From: Xanthomonas sp. Leaf148
GTDB taxonomy: Bacteria > Pseudomonadota > Gammaproteobacteria > Xanthomonadales > Xanthomonadaceae
Length of the DNA stretch: 64,000 bases
Direction of reading: 5' to 3'
Assembly: GCF_001423585.1 (NCBI RefSeq)
Contig: NZ_LMOP01000008.1
Span: forward strand, 343,688-407,687
Of this stretch, positions 45,991 to 54,554 are shown in pieces. Under the pieces are notes generated by a model. The model had not been told where the DNA came from. It did not search any database and saw nothing but the letters and a program-made list of their open reading frames with translations. Made by a program: the position numbers and the translations under genes. Position 1 is the first letter of the stretch. Each line of letters opens with the position of its first letter.

Positions 45991-48336
45991 ATGAGCAAGG
46001 CGAACGAGCGCAGGCAGGGGATGTCGAGCGTGCGTACGAGTGGTCCGGTGTTGGGAGGCATGTTGTTGCTGCTGGCCGCCTGGTTCGGTTGGAGCAGCTA
46101 CGCGCAATGGCGTGAGGATGCGGCCGCCCAGAACCTGGCACAGGCACGCGACCGCGCCGTGCAGGACGTCGGCAAGGCGATGGCGGCGCAGGCCACCCAG
46201 CTCGATGCCGTGCTCAAGCAGCCGCCGGTGGCCAGTGCGTTGGCCAATGGGGACGCGTTGGCGGCCGCCTCGGCGATCCGCGAGCGCTTCAAGGGCGCCG
46301 AGGACGTGCAGGTGCTGCCTGGCGATCTGGCGGCGGCCTATGCCAACCCCAAGGATTTCGGCTATGCGCGGCTGAGTCTGCTCGAATCGGCGTTGGTGGC
46401 CGACCGTGCCCAAGTGCATGTAGTGCGCGATGCCAAGCAGGTGCGTCTGGGTGTAGCCGCCGCGGTGCGCCTGGGTGCACAGCCCGCGGTGGCCTATGCG
46501 CGGCTGCCGGTGCTGCGCCTGACCGGCCCGCTGGATGCGATCGCGGTGCCCGGCAGCGCCTACCTGGCATTGCGCCAGGGCAGCTACAACGTGGCCCAGC
46601 AGGGCGACGTGAGCTTGGCCGATGCGGCCGAAACACTGGCAAAACCACTCGGCTCCAGCGGCCTGCGTGTGGCTGCTGCGGTCCCGCAAAGCGATAGCGG
46701 GCCACTGGGCCTGGGCGCGCTTGGCTGCGCCATCGTCGCCGCGTTGCTGGTCATCGTCGCGGTGTTGCTGGTGCTGGCTAGCCGTGGCCGGGTGGCGCTG
46801 CCGCGTCGCCGCGTTGCCGGCGAGTCGGCCACCGACGAACCGACCTTCAGTCAAAGCCTGCAGCACGACGCCAGCCTTGCCAGTGACGTGCGCGCGCTGG
46901 ACGAGACGACAGCGCCTGCGCCGCCGCCGCTGGTACCGGCGGTGCAGATCGCCAGCGAGATGTTCCGCGCCTACGACATCCGCGGCGTGGTCGGTAAAGA
47001 CCTCAATCCCGGCGTTGCCGCGTTGATCGGCCAATCCATCGGCAGCGTGATGCAGGCGCAGGGGCTGCGCGATGTGGTGGTGGGGCGCGACGGGCGTCTG
47101 TCCGGGCCGGAGCTGACCAATGGCCTGATCGAAGGCCTGCGGCGTGCCGGCTGCAACGTGACCGACATTGGCCTGGCGCCCACGCCGGTGGTGTATTTCG
47201 GCGCCTATGAACTGCGCGCCGGCAGCTGCGTGGCAGTCACCGGCAGCCACAATCCACCTGACTACAACGGCTTCAAGATCGTGATCGGCGGCGAGACGCT
47301 GTCCGGCGCTGCGATCGCCGAGCTCCATCAGCGCATCAACGAAGGCCGCCTGCATAGCGCAGCCACGCCGGGCGAGCTGGAACAGCGCGACATCAGCGAT
47401 GCCTACATCCAGCGCATCGCCGACGACGTACAGCTGGACCGCCCGATCAAGGTGGTGGTGGATGCCGGCAACGGCGCGGCCGGCGAGATTGCGCCGCGTC
47501 TGCTGGAAGCCATCGGTGCCGAGGTCGTGCCGCTATATTGCGATATCGACGGCACTTTCCCCAATCATCACCCCGACCCGAGCGAGCCGCACAACCTCGA
47601 CGATCTGGTGAAGATGGTGCAGCGCTTCGATGCGGACATCGGCGTGGCCTTCGATGGCGATGCCGACCGTCTGGGTGTGGTCACCAAGGAAGGCAAGGTG
47701 GTCTTCCCCGACCGACTGCTGATGCTGTTCGCTGCCGACGTGCTGCAGCGCAACCCCGGCGCCCTGGTCATCTACGATGTGAAGTGCACCGGCAAGCTGT
47801 CGGACTACGTGCTGCGCAACGGCGGCAGCCCGCTGATGTGGAAGACCGGGCATTCGCTGATCAAATCCAAGATGCGCGAAACCGATGCCGAACTGGCCGG
47901 TGAGATGAGCGGGCATTTCTTCTTCAAGGAACGCTGGTACGGCTTCGACGACGGCATCTATGCCGCTGCGCGCTTGCTGGAAATCCTGGCCCAGCGCGAG
48001 GAAACCCCGTCCGAAGTGCTGGATGCCTTGCCGGAAAGCGTGTCCACCCCGGAGATCAAGGTGCCGGTGGAAGGCGATGCGCATGCGCTGGTGGCGCGCT
48101 TTGTCGAGCGCGCGCAAGCCGGCGACGAGTCGCCCTTCGAATCGGCGCGTTTGTCGACGATCGATGGCCTGCGCGCGGATTTTGTCGATGGCTGGGGCCT
48201 GGTGCGTGCGTCCAACACCACACCGATTCTGGTGCTGCGTTTCGAAGCCGACACCGACGCTGCGTTGGAGCGCATCCGCGCGCTGTTCCGCAGCCAATTG
48301 CAGGCATTGCTGCCCGAGCACCCGCTGGGGTTCTGA
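45991..48336 (+). CDS. algC: Phosphomannomutase/phosphoglucomutase with membrane-anchored N-terminal extension
   Basis: 781-residue protein. The C-terminal ~455 residues are a full alpha-phosphohexomutase: FRAYDIRGVVG, the phospho-Ser loop TGSHNPPDYNG (Ser419), metal loop DGDADRLGVV, EMSGHFFF and the sugar loop near the end. The first ~325 residues hold two membrane helices (~16-35 and ~240-262) around a ~200-residue periplasmic domain, then a disordered linker. Interconverts hexose 1- and 6-phosphates for surface polysaccharide precursors. The gene order coaBC-dut-algC is conserved with Pseudomonas. The membrane tether may place it near glycan assembly. Confidence 0.93.
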   Translation: MSKANERRQGMSSVRTSGPVLGGMLLLLAAWFGWSSYAQWREDAAAQNLAQARDRAVQDVGKAMAAQATQLDAVLKQPPVASALANGDALAAASAIRERFKGAEDVQVLPGDLAAAYANPKDFGYARLSLLESALVADRAQVHVVRDAKQVRLGVAAAVRLGAQPAVAYARLPVLRLTGPLDAIAVPGSAYLALRQGSYNVAQQGDVSLADAAETLAKPLGSSGLRVAAAVPQSDSGPLGLGALGCAIVAALLVIVAVLLVLASRGRVALPRRRVAGESATDEPTFSQSLQHDASLASDVRALDETTAPAPPPLVPAVQIASEMFRAYDIRGVVGKDLNPGVAALIGQSIGSVMQAQGLRDVVVGRDGRLSGPELTNGLIEGLRRAGCNVTDIGLAPTPVVYFGAYELRAGSCVAVTGSHNPPDYNGFKIVIGGETLSGAAIAELHQRINEGRLHSAATPGELEQRDISDAYIQRIADDVQLDRPIKVVVDAGNGAAGEIAPRLLEAIGAEVVPLYCDIDGTFPNHHPDPSEPHNLDDLVKMVQRFDADIGVAFDGDADRLGVVTKEGKVVFPDRLLMLFAADVLQRNPGALVIYDVKCTGKLSDYVLRNGGSPLMWKTGHSLIKSKMRETDAELAGEMSGHFFFKERWYGFDDGIYAAARLLEILAQREETPSEVLDALPESVSTPEIKVPVEGDAHALVARFVERAQAGDESPFESARLSTIDGLRADFVDGWGLVRASNTTPILVLRFEADTDAALERIRALFRSQLQALLPEHPLGF

Positions 48337-48354
48337 GCCGCGCACGCTGAGGTA

Positions 48355-48380
48355 AGCGCGCCCACCGCGTGGGCCGCGCT
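48355..48380 (+). terminator. Hairpin after algC
   Basis: AGCGCG-CCCAC, loop CGC, GTGGG-C-CGCGCT: an 11-bp stem with one bulge, 18 bp after the algC stop. It has no T tract and may be a REP-type hairpin. Confidence 0.4.
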
Positions 48381-48467
48381 CACGGTCAGCTGGGTTGCAT
48401 GATGCGCGGCAGAACCGCCGCGCATCGACTCGGCGCTTGCCGCCGGATATCGAGCGAGCATGCACGG

Positions 48468-49018
48468 TCACGTTCTTGTGCCGCCCGCGCTTGCCAGGCA
48501 CGCGGGGGCATGCGGCGCAGGTTTCTGTCGTGCAGCGTGGTCGTCGGGCAACAGCCACACTGCGTCCCAGTACGGGTACGCGCCGATCCGCTCCGCCAGG
48601 CCGGCACGTAACGGCAGGGCGATCAGGCTGCGGGCGAATTGCCGACAATCGACCTGCAACGCCAGCGCGCTCGCTTCCATCTCCGGTTGCCAGACCGTGC
48701 CGCCGCGCCCGCGCGCCCGCGCGCCCGATTGACCGCTTCGCCGGCGGCCTGCCGTGCAGCAGTCGCTGCCTGCAGTACGGTGGGTTTATCTGGCGCCTGC
48801 AGCAAGGCGCACCACATCTCTGGCAGCAACACCCAACACAGCACCTGCGCACCAAGCCAGCTGCGTGGCATCGCCAGGATCGCGGCCGCTGCACGCGCGC
48901 AGCGCCAGTCCGAAAACAGCGGTACCTGCTGATGCGTGTGCAGACGCACGTGCCAATGCGGTGCGGCAGGGGCGGACACGGCAAACGGTCGGTGGAGCAG
49001 TGCGCTGGGCATGACCAC
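48468..49018 (-). pseudogene. Decayed REP-associated tyrosine transposase (RAYT, IS200-like)
   Basis: Two frames together recover a RAYT. The first carries HVRLHTHQQVPLFSDW, LGAQVLCWVLLPEMWCALLQ and EAVNRARGRAG. The second carries GTVWQPEMEASALAL, LPLRAGLAERIGAYPYWDAV and WLLPDD. The frame changes in the simple-sequence run of GCGCGCCC units near 48700-48725. The family motif LMPDHWHG (HUH metal site) has become LLPEMWCA, so the enzyme would be dead even without the frameshift. RAYTs mobilise REP-type palindromic repeats; this is a fossil of such a system. Confidence 0.75.
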
Positions 49019-49191
49019 AGCGTGCCCACGGCCTCAGCGCAGCGACATCGGCCACCGGCGCGGTCTCAGGTCAGTCAATCGCGTATCGCCATGTCCGGAC
49101 AAACGCATCGATTGTCGTCGCTGCTGCGGGCACAGCCGGTCGCACAGAACCAAAAGCATCACTTGCGACGACAACAGCATCCACTCAACAC

Positions 49192-49240
49192 GCTAGCCGC
49201 TAGCCGCTAGCCGCTAGCCAAATCCCAAATCCCAAATCCC
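49192..49240. repeat. Two abutting heptanucleotide tandem arrays
   Basis: GCTAGCC x4 (49192-49219) directly followed by AAATCCC x3 (49220-49240), ending 5 bp before the stop of the lipid-A-synthase-N protein gene. Confidence 0.95.
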
Positions 49241-49245
49241 AGCCC

Positions 49246-49587
49246 TCAATGCTCCGCCCGATCCCGCTTCCAGCCGCGATGCTTCACATCCAGATACAGG
49301 CTGTAGAACGCGGTAAACGCCGGGAACATGTTCTGTAGCACGCCCACCGAATCCTGCTTGGCCGAGAACACGAAGTAGCTCAGCGTCATCAGGCTGCCGA
49401 CCACGCTCATGTACCAGAACATCCGCGGAATCACCGGCTTGCCGGCACGCTTGGAGGCGACGAACTGCACCAGCCAGCGCCCGCCGAACATCAGCGCGCC
49501 CACATAGCCGATCAACTTCCAGCCGGTGACGTGGATGCCGGTCCAGTACAGCCAGGTCAGCTGCTGGTCGAGAAAGGTCGGTTCCAT
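49246..49587 (-). CDS. Lipid-A-disaccharide-synthase N-terminal-domain (LAB_N) membrane protein
   Basis: 113-residue small membrane protein with three hydrophobic helices (~20-40, ~55-72, ~80-97): ...GWKLIGYVGALMFGGRWLVQF, FWYMSVVGSLMTLSYFVFS. It fits the LAB_N family, a free-standing domain found beside DPM-type glycosyltransferases and thought to act in lipid-linked sugar modification of the envelope. It overlaps the upstream glycosyltransferase gene (TGATG), so they are co-translated. Confidence 0.88.
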   Translation of the reverse strand: MEPTFLDQQLTWLYWTGIHVTGWKLIGYVGALMFGGRWLVQFVASKRAGKPVIPRMFWYMSVVGSLMTLSYFVFSAKQDSVGVLQNMFPAFTAFYSLYLDVKHRGWKRDRAEH

Positions 49588-50309
49588 CAACGCTCCTCCG
49601 CCACGGTGCGCTTGCTGCGGGTGATCAGCCACGCCACGCCGCGCAGGTCGCGGATGCCGACCAGCGCGCGATTGAGATTGTTGTACTTGGACACGCCGGC
49701 GGTGCGATGGCGGTGGTTGACCGGCACGCTGATCGTGCGCCAGCCGGCGCGCTGCATCAGTGCCGGCAGGTAACGGTGCATGTGGTCGAAGTAGGGCAGG
49801 TCCAGAAACGCCTCGCGCTCGAACAATTTGATGCCGCAGCCGGTGTCGGGCGTGTTGTCCTGCAGCATGCGCGAGCGGATCGCATTCGCCCACTTGCTGG
49901 CCCAGCGCTTGGACCCGGAATCCTGCCGGTTGACCCGCCAGCCGGCGAACAATTTGACCTGCGGCTCGGCCTGGCTACGCGCGATCAACAGCTTGGGGAT
50001 GTCGGCCGGGTCGTTCTGGCCGTCGCCATCGAGCGTGGCGATCCAGCTGGCGCGCGCGGCCTTGACCCCGCTGCGCACTGCGGTGCTCTGCCCGCTCTGG
50101 GTCACGTGGTGCAGCACCCGCAGTTCCGGCGTGGTGGTCTTCAGGCCTTGCAGCACCGCCAGGGTGTCGTCGCGCGAATGGTCGTCGACGTAGACGATCT
50201 CGAAGGCCACCAGGCCGCGCAAGGCGACGACGATTTCGCCGATCAGGGCTGCGACGTTATCGCGCTCATTGAACACCGGGACGACGACGGAAAGCTGAGG
50301 TTGGCTCAT
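49587..50309 (-). CDS. DPM/ArnC-like GT2 glycosyltransferase
   Basis: 240-residue GT-A-fold transferase of the dolichol-phosphate-mannose-synthase type. It has SVVVPVFNERDN, VDDHSRDDT, the DxD-like DGDGQNDP and TGCGIKLFEREAF, without membrane helices. Such enzymes transfer a sugar from a nucleotide donor to polyprenyl phosphate for use on the periplasmic side. It is coupled to the LAB_N gene downstream and lies 262 bp after an epimerase gene in the same direction, consistent with a lipid-carrier glycosylation pathway. Confidence 0.92.
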   Translation of the reverse strand: MSQPQLSVVVPVFNERDNVAALIGEIVVALRGLVAFEIVYVDDHSRDDTLAVLQGLKTTTPELRVLHHVTQSGQSTAVRSGVKAARASWIATLDGDGQNDPADIPKLLIARSQAEPQVKLFAGWRVNRQDSGSKRWASKWANAIRSRMLQDNTPDTGCGIKLFEREAFLDLPYFDHMHRYLPALMQRAGWRTISVPVNHRHRTAGVSKYNNLNRALVGIRDLRGVAWLITRSKRTVAEER

Positions 50310-50571
50310 GGATTCGTGGTGGCCCGATGATGGCTGAGCAAAAAAGATCGCGCATTGTGCCCTGACCGTCTGAGCCAGGCATGAAGCTGAGGCGCGTTAT
50401 GTGCAGTGGAGCGCGCGCAAAACGGCCTGTAGCGTTCGTAGCAGGCAATCAACGCGGCTATCGAACGGCGCAAGCCTGCATCCGTCGGCGGGCCCCCAGG
50501 ACTCACCACATCGTAGTGTACGAACACACGCAAGGCGCGTGCTGCCTGAGTGCCACGCGGCTGCGATGGGC

Positions 50572-51537
50572 TCAGGCACGCTCGCCGAAGTAGCTGCGGC
50601 ACCACTCCACCACCTGCGGCAAGCCGCGCTCCACCGGGGTGGCCGGATCGAAGCCGAACGCAGCCTGCGCGCGCTGCGTGTCGGCCATGGTGCGGATCAT
50701 GTCGCCTGGTTGCATCGGCTTGTAGACTTTTTCGGCCGGGCGGCCAGCGGCCTGGGCGATCACGTCGATGAAATATTCCAGTTCCACCGGGGTGTGGTTG
50801 CCCAGGTTGAACACCCGGTGCGGGATCGCCTCGCCGCTGGGAGTGTCCAACGCGCCCAGCACGCCGGCCACGATATCGGCCACGAAGGTGAAGTCGCGCT
50901 GCATCTTGCCGTGGTTGAACACCTCGATCGGGCGTCCGGCCAGCACCGCGCGGCTGAAGATCAGCGGCGCCATGTCCGGCCGGCCCCACGGGCCATACAC
51001 GGTGAAAAAGCGCAGCCCGGTGGCGCGCAAGCCGTACAGCTGCGCATAGGTGTAGCCCATTAATTCGTTGGCCGCCTTGGTGGCCGCGTACAACGAGCGA
51101 GGCTGGTCCACGCGCTGGTCCTCGGAAAACGGCGGGGTGGCCGAATCGCCGTAGACCGAGCTGCTGGACGCATACACCAAGTGCTGCACGCCGCGGTGCC
51201 GGCATAGCTCGAGCATGTTGACGAAGCCAACCAGGTTGCTGTCGACATAGGCAGACGGGTTTTCCAGCGAGTAACGCACCCCGGCCTGCGCGGCCAGATG
51301 CACCACGCGGGTGGGCTGGATCTCGTCGAACAGCGCCGCCAGGCCCTCGCGGTCGGTCAGGTCCAGCGTACGGATGTCGATCTGCGGGCACAACGCCGCC
51401 ACCCGGTCGCGCTTGAGCTGCGGGTCGTAGTAGCTGTTGTAGTTGTCCAGGCCCACCACGTTCTCGCCACGCGCAGCCAGTGCGCGGCAGGTGTAGGCGC
51501 CGATGAAACCGGCGGCGCCGGTGACGAGGATGGTCAT
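50572..51537 (-). CDS. NAD-dependent nucleotide-sugar epimerase (UDP-glucuronate 4-epimerase-like)
   Basis: 321-residue extended SDR: TGAAGFIGAYTCRAL, LDNYNSYYDPQLKRDR, HLAAQAGVRYSLENP, ASSSSVYG, catalytic YAATKAANELM and RFFTVYGPWGRPDMA. The YYD and GVRYS/GRPDMA segments are characteristic of UDP-glucuronate epimerases (LspL/GAE class) making UDP-galacturonate for LPS or capsule. It is probably the donor-supply step for the nearby glycosyltransferases. Confidence 0.9.
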   Translation of the reverse strand: MTILVTGAAGFIGAYTCRALAARGENVVGLDNYNSYYDPQLKRDRVAALCPQIDIRTLDLTDREGLAALFDEIQPTRVVHLAAQAGVRYSLENPSAYVDSNLVGFVNMLELCRHRGVQHLVYASSSSVYGDSATPPFSEDQRVDQPRSLYAATKAANELMGYTYAQLYGLRATGLRFFTVYGPWGRPDMAPLIFSRAVLAGRPIEVFNHGKMQRDFTFVADIVAGVLGALDTPSGEAIPHRVFNLGNHTPVELEYFIDVIAQAAGRPAEKVYKPMQPGDMIRTMADTQRAQAAFGFDPATPVERGLPQVVEWCRSYFGERA

Positions 51538-51581
51538 GGCAGTGGTCCTGAAAACATCAAAGGGAGGCGAGGAAGCAGCAC

Positions 51582-52310
51582 TCAGAACAGCCCGAAAAAG
51601 CGCTTCTTCGCTACATTGCGGCGGCGCAGGTCGATGTTGTCCTGAATCTTGCTGGCATCGAAGCGGTCCAGCAGTGCATCGCTGCCCTGGCTCAGCTTCA
51701 ACGCCATTTCTTCCGGATACAACGGCACCGCCGTCATGAAGGCGATGGTTTTGTCGGCATCGATGCGCAGATGCGCGAATTCTGGCGGCGCGCTCAGCGG
51801 TGGCAGCACGATCGCGCCGTCGAAAGCGACGCCAGGCGCATACGGCTCGGCCGGGTTGCCATTGGGAACGGTATGGCCAAACCCCAGCCAGGTGTCGAAC
51901 TTGTGCGGCAGCCGCGCCAGGTTCTTGAGCAGGCGGATGGGCCAGTAGTGGCGCTCGTCGTCGAAGTCGCGCTGGTCCATCGGCCAGTCGGCCGGCAGGC
52001 TCAGCATCAGCTCCATGTAGCGCGGCGCCTCCACTCCGTCGGGCAGCGTCATCGGCAGATCGCTCATGCCCGAGGTCACCAGGCGCAGGGACGGCGAGTG
52101 CGCATTGGGCGGCACGATGTGCACGTCCAGATGCACGGTGTCGGAGAGGATTTCATGAAATACGTTCGCAATCGGCCCGAGGTGCTGCTCGATATGCGCG
52201 CTGATCTGCTCGATGCTTTCTTCGCCGCGTGCCGGCTCGAAGTCCTTGGCCTGCGCGTGATGCAGGATCGGGCTGCCGGACGGGCTGATCGTCTCGTCGG
52301 CGTGGCTCAT
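51582..52310 (-). CDS. SUFU-domain protein
   Basis: 242-residue protein with a suppressor-of-fused-like domain spanning most of its length: ISAHIEQHLGPIANVFHEILSD, VDVHIVPP-type strand, LVTSGMSDLPM, YMELMLSLPADWP, WPIRLLKNLARLPH and FMTAVPLYPEEM. Its C-terminal tail is basic (RRRNVAKKRFFGLF). Bacterial SUFU proteins are frequent immunity proteins against secreted toxins, but no toxin gene is near, so the role is open. Overlaps the upstream HhH gene by 4 bp. Confidence 0.88.
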   Translation of the reverse strand: MSHADETISPSGSPILHHAQAKDFEPARGEESIEQISAHIEQHLGPIANVFHEILSDTVHLDVHIVPPNAHSPSLRLVTSGMSDLPMTLPDGVEAPRYMELMLSLPADWPMDQRDFDDERHYWPIRLLKNLARLPHKFDTWLGFGHTVPNGNPAEPYAPGVAFDGAIVLPPLSAPPEFAHLRIDADKTIAFMTAVPLYPEEMALKLSQGSDALLDRFDASKIQDNIDLRRRNVAKKRFFGLF

Positions 52311-52687
52311 GGGCGGTGTTTGCCGTCGCTGCTGCTGCCGGTTCCGGTATTGGCGACACGGCGCGCCGGCAGCGGTGCAGTGGCTGGCGCCTCTGCGCGC
52401 TCGGCTGCCAACGTTGCCTTGCGCTCGGCGCTGAAGTCCCACCAATTGCGTGCCGGCTCGCCCTGCATGAAGCGCACCAGCGACAGGAACACATCGATCA
52501 CGCACGGGTCATGGGTGACGCCGGTGCGCAGGCAGAGCTGCGCGTACATGTCGTAGGCATCGCGGCCGTGCAGCTGCGCCGGCATGCGGATGCCGATCCG
52601 CTGCAGATCCTTTTCGCAGGCCGGCCCGACGTTGGGCAAGTCGGTCAGGCGCAGCAGATGCGCGCGGTCCACTTTGGCGGGATGCAT
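52307..52687 (-). CDS. Helix-hairpin-helix protein (pathogenicity-locus/Cdd1-like)
   Basis: 126-residue protein with an N-terminal HhH unit (LLRLTDLPNVGPACEKDLQRIG) and PAQLHGRDAYDMYAQLC, CVIDVFLSLVRFMQG, matching the small Cdd1/mitomycin-resistance-McrB-like family. The family likely binds DNA nonspecifically; function unproven. The C-terminal ~30 residues are Ala/Ser/Arg-rich and disordered. Translationally coupled (ATGA) to the SUFU gene. Confidence 0.85.
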   Translation of the reverse strand: MHPAKVDRAHLLRLTDLPNVGPACEKDLQRIGIRMPAQLHGRDAYDMYAQLCLRTGVTHDPCVIDVFLSLVRFMQGEPARNWWDFSAERKATLAAERAEAPATAPLPARRVANTGTGSSSDGKHRP

Positions 52688-52712
52688 CGCTAATTCTCCT
52701 GCGCTGGCTGCA

Positions 52713-53642
52713 TCACCCCTTGCGGGTTCGCAAGCGTTCCAGCACGCCTTCCAGGGTGTCCAGGTCGGTGTAATGGATCACCAGCTTGCCCTTGCCGCCG
52801 CGGCCGTGATTGAACACCACCTTGGTGCCCAGCGATTCGGACAGCTCGGTCTGCAGCGACGCGATATCGGCCTGCGGCGCAGCGGTCACCGGCTTGCCCT
52901 TGCGCAGCGAGCCCGGCACCTTGCCGGCGGCGAACTGCTGCGCGCGGTGTTCGACTTCGCGCACCGACCAACCCTGGTCGGCCGCTTCCTGCGCCAGCTT
53001 GCTGGCCAGTTCCGGCGCCAGGGTGAGCAGCGCACGCGCATGGCCCATTTCCAGGCGACGGGTTTCCAGCAGCACCCGGATCGCCACCGGCAATTCCAGC
53101 AGCCGCAGCAGGTTGGACACCGACGCCCGCGAGCGGCCCACCGCTTCGGCGGCCTCGGCATGGGTCAGCGAAAATTCGTCGATCAACCGCTGCAGCGCCT
53201 GCGCTTCTTCCAGCGGGTTGAGGTCTTCGCGCTGGATGTTCTCGATCAGCGCCATCGCGATGACGGTGCGGTCGTCCAGCTCGCGCACCACCACCGGCAC
53301 TTCGCTCAGCCCGGCCAGCTGCGAGGCGCGCCAGCGGCGTTCGCCGGCCACGATCTCGAACTGCGCCGGCCCCAACGCGCGCGCCACGATCGGCTGGATC
53401 ACGCCCTGCGCCTTGATCGACTCCGCCAGCTCGGCCAGCTTGACCTCGTCCATCTCCCGGCGCGGCTGGTACTTGCCCGGCTGCAGTTGTCCCACCGGCA
53501 ACTGGCGCAGGGTGTCGCCCGGCTGCAGCGCGTCTTCGCTGGTTGCGCCAGGTGCCGTTGCCGCTGCTGCGCCCTTCGGTCCCAACAGCGCTTCCAGGCC
53601 ACGGCCCAGACCGCGCTTCTTTGCCAGGGGCGGCTTGCTCAT
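52713..53642 (-). CDS. parB: Chromosome-partitioning protein ParB
   Basis: 309-residue CTPase/DNA clamp that loads at parS. A disordered basic N terminus (KKRGLGRGLEALLG) contacts ParA. The ParB/Srx CTP domain includes GERRWRASQLAG and ENIQREDLNPLEEAQAL. The HTH reads LTHAEAAEAVGRSRASVSN, and a C-terminal dimerisation domain ends the protein. The start overlaps the parA stop by one base. No good parS site is visible in this window. Confidence 0.97.
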   Translation of the reverse strand: MSKPPLAKKRGLGRGLEALLGPKGAAAATAPGATSEDALQPGDTLRQLPVGQLQPGKYQPRREMDEVKLAELAESIKAQGVIQPIVARALGPAQFEIVAGERRWRASQLAGLSEVPVVVRELDDRTVIAMALIENIQREDLNPLEEAQALQRLIDEFSLTHAEAAEAVGRSRASVSNLLRLLELPVAIRVLLETRRLEMGHARALLTLAPELASKLAQEAADQGWSVREVEHRAQQFAAGKVPGSLRKGKPVTAAPQADIASLQTELSESLGTKVVFNHGRGGKGKLVIHYTDLDTLEGVLERLRTRKG

Positions 53643-54439
53643 CAGACGGTCTCCACGGGCCGGACGGCCTTGTTGCGGTCGTTCTGGCGGCGCACGATTT
53701 CGCCGGCCAGCCCCAGGTACGCCACGCCACCGCGCGAGGTGCGGTCGTAACCGAGGATGCTCTGGCCATGGCTGGGCGCTTCGGCCAGGCGCACGTTGCG
53801 CGGCACGATGGTGCGGAACACCTTGTCGCCAAAATGCTCGGTTAGCTCGGCCGACACCGCATTGGCCAGGTTGTTGCGGATATCGAACATCGTGCGCAGC
53901 ACGCCTTCGATTTCCAGCGCCGGGTTGAGGTTGGCACGCAGCGCTTCGATGGTTTCCAACAGCGCGGTCAACCCTTCCAGTGCGTAGTACTCGCACTGCA
54001 TCGGCACGATGATCGAGTCGGCCGCAGTCAACGCATTGAGCGTCAGCAGCGACAGCGCCGGCGGGCAGTCGATCAGGATGAAATCGTACTCGTCGCGGAT
54101 CGGCGCCAGTGCGCGCTTGAGCCGCTGCTCGCGCTCGCCCTGATCCATCAGCTGGATCTCGGCAGCGGTCAGGTCGATGTTTCCCGGCAGCAGGTCGAAG
54201 CCTTCCGGCGCGGTTACCCGGATCTCGGCAGCGGTGTTCTCGCCCAGCAGCAGATCGCAGGTGGAGGCGGCCACATCGCGCTTGTCGATGCCGCTGCCCA
54301 TGGTGGCGTTGCCCTGCGAGTCCAGATCCACCAGCAACACACGCTTGGGCGCGCGCGCCAGGCCGGCCGCCAGATTGACTGCCGTCGTGGTCTTGCCGAC
54401 GCCGCCTTTCTGGTTGGCAATGGCGATGATCCGGGCCAT
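53642..54439 (-). CDS. parA: Chromosome-partitioning ATPase ParA
   Basis: 265-residue Walker-type ATPase (Soj/ParA). Deviant Walker A KGGVGKTTT, DLDSQGNATMG, Walker B ILIDCPPALS and the nonspecific DNA-binding arginines near the C terminus. The start MARIIAIANQKGG (54439) matches chromosomal ParA; an upstream ATG would add seven residues. Works with ParB to segregate the origin region. Confidence 0.97.
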   Translation of the reverse strand: MARIIAIANQKGGVGKTTTAVNLAAGLARAPKRVLLVDLDSQGNATMGSGIDKRDVAASTCDLLLGENTAAEIRVTAPEGFDLLPGNIDLTAAEIQLMDQGEREQRLKRALAPIRDEYDFILIDCPPALSLLTLNALTAADSIIVPMQCEYYALEGLTALLETIEALRANLNPALEIEGVLRTMFDIRNNLANAVSAELTEHFGDKVFRTIVPRNVRLAEAPSHGQSILGYDRTSRGGVAYLGLAGEIVRRQNDRNKAVRPVETV

Positions 54440-54554
54440 GCGGGAGAGCCTCGTGGGCAAGGAGTAAGACCGGCCATTATGCGGGCAGGGCGTCGGATCG
54501 GGAAATGCCGCTCGCGGCGGCGCAGCGGGCGAGCGGGAATGCCGCCTGTGCGGT

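Noticed and set aside
48395..49210. 271-codon rightward open frame
   Set aside because: It lies antisense to the RAYT remnant; the RAYT motifs on the minus strand explain the coding signal.
49192..49240. CRISPR array
   Set aside because: Units are 7 bp and contiguous with no spacers; no cas genes in the window.
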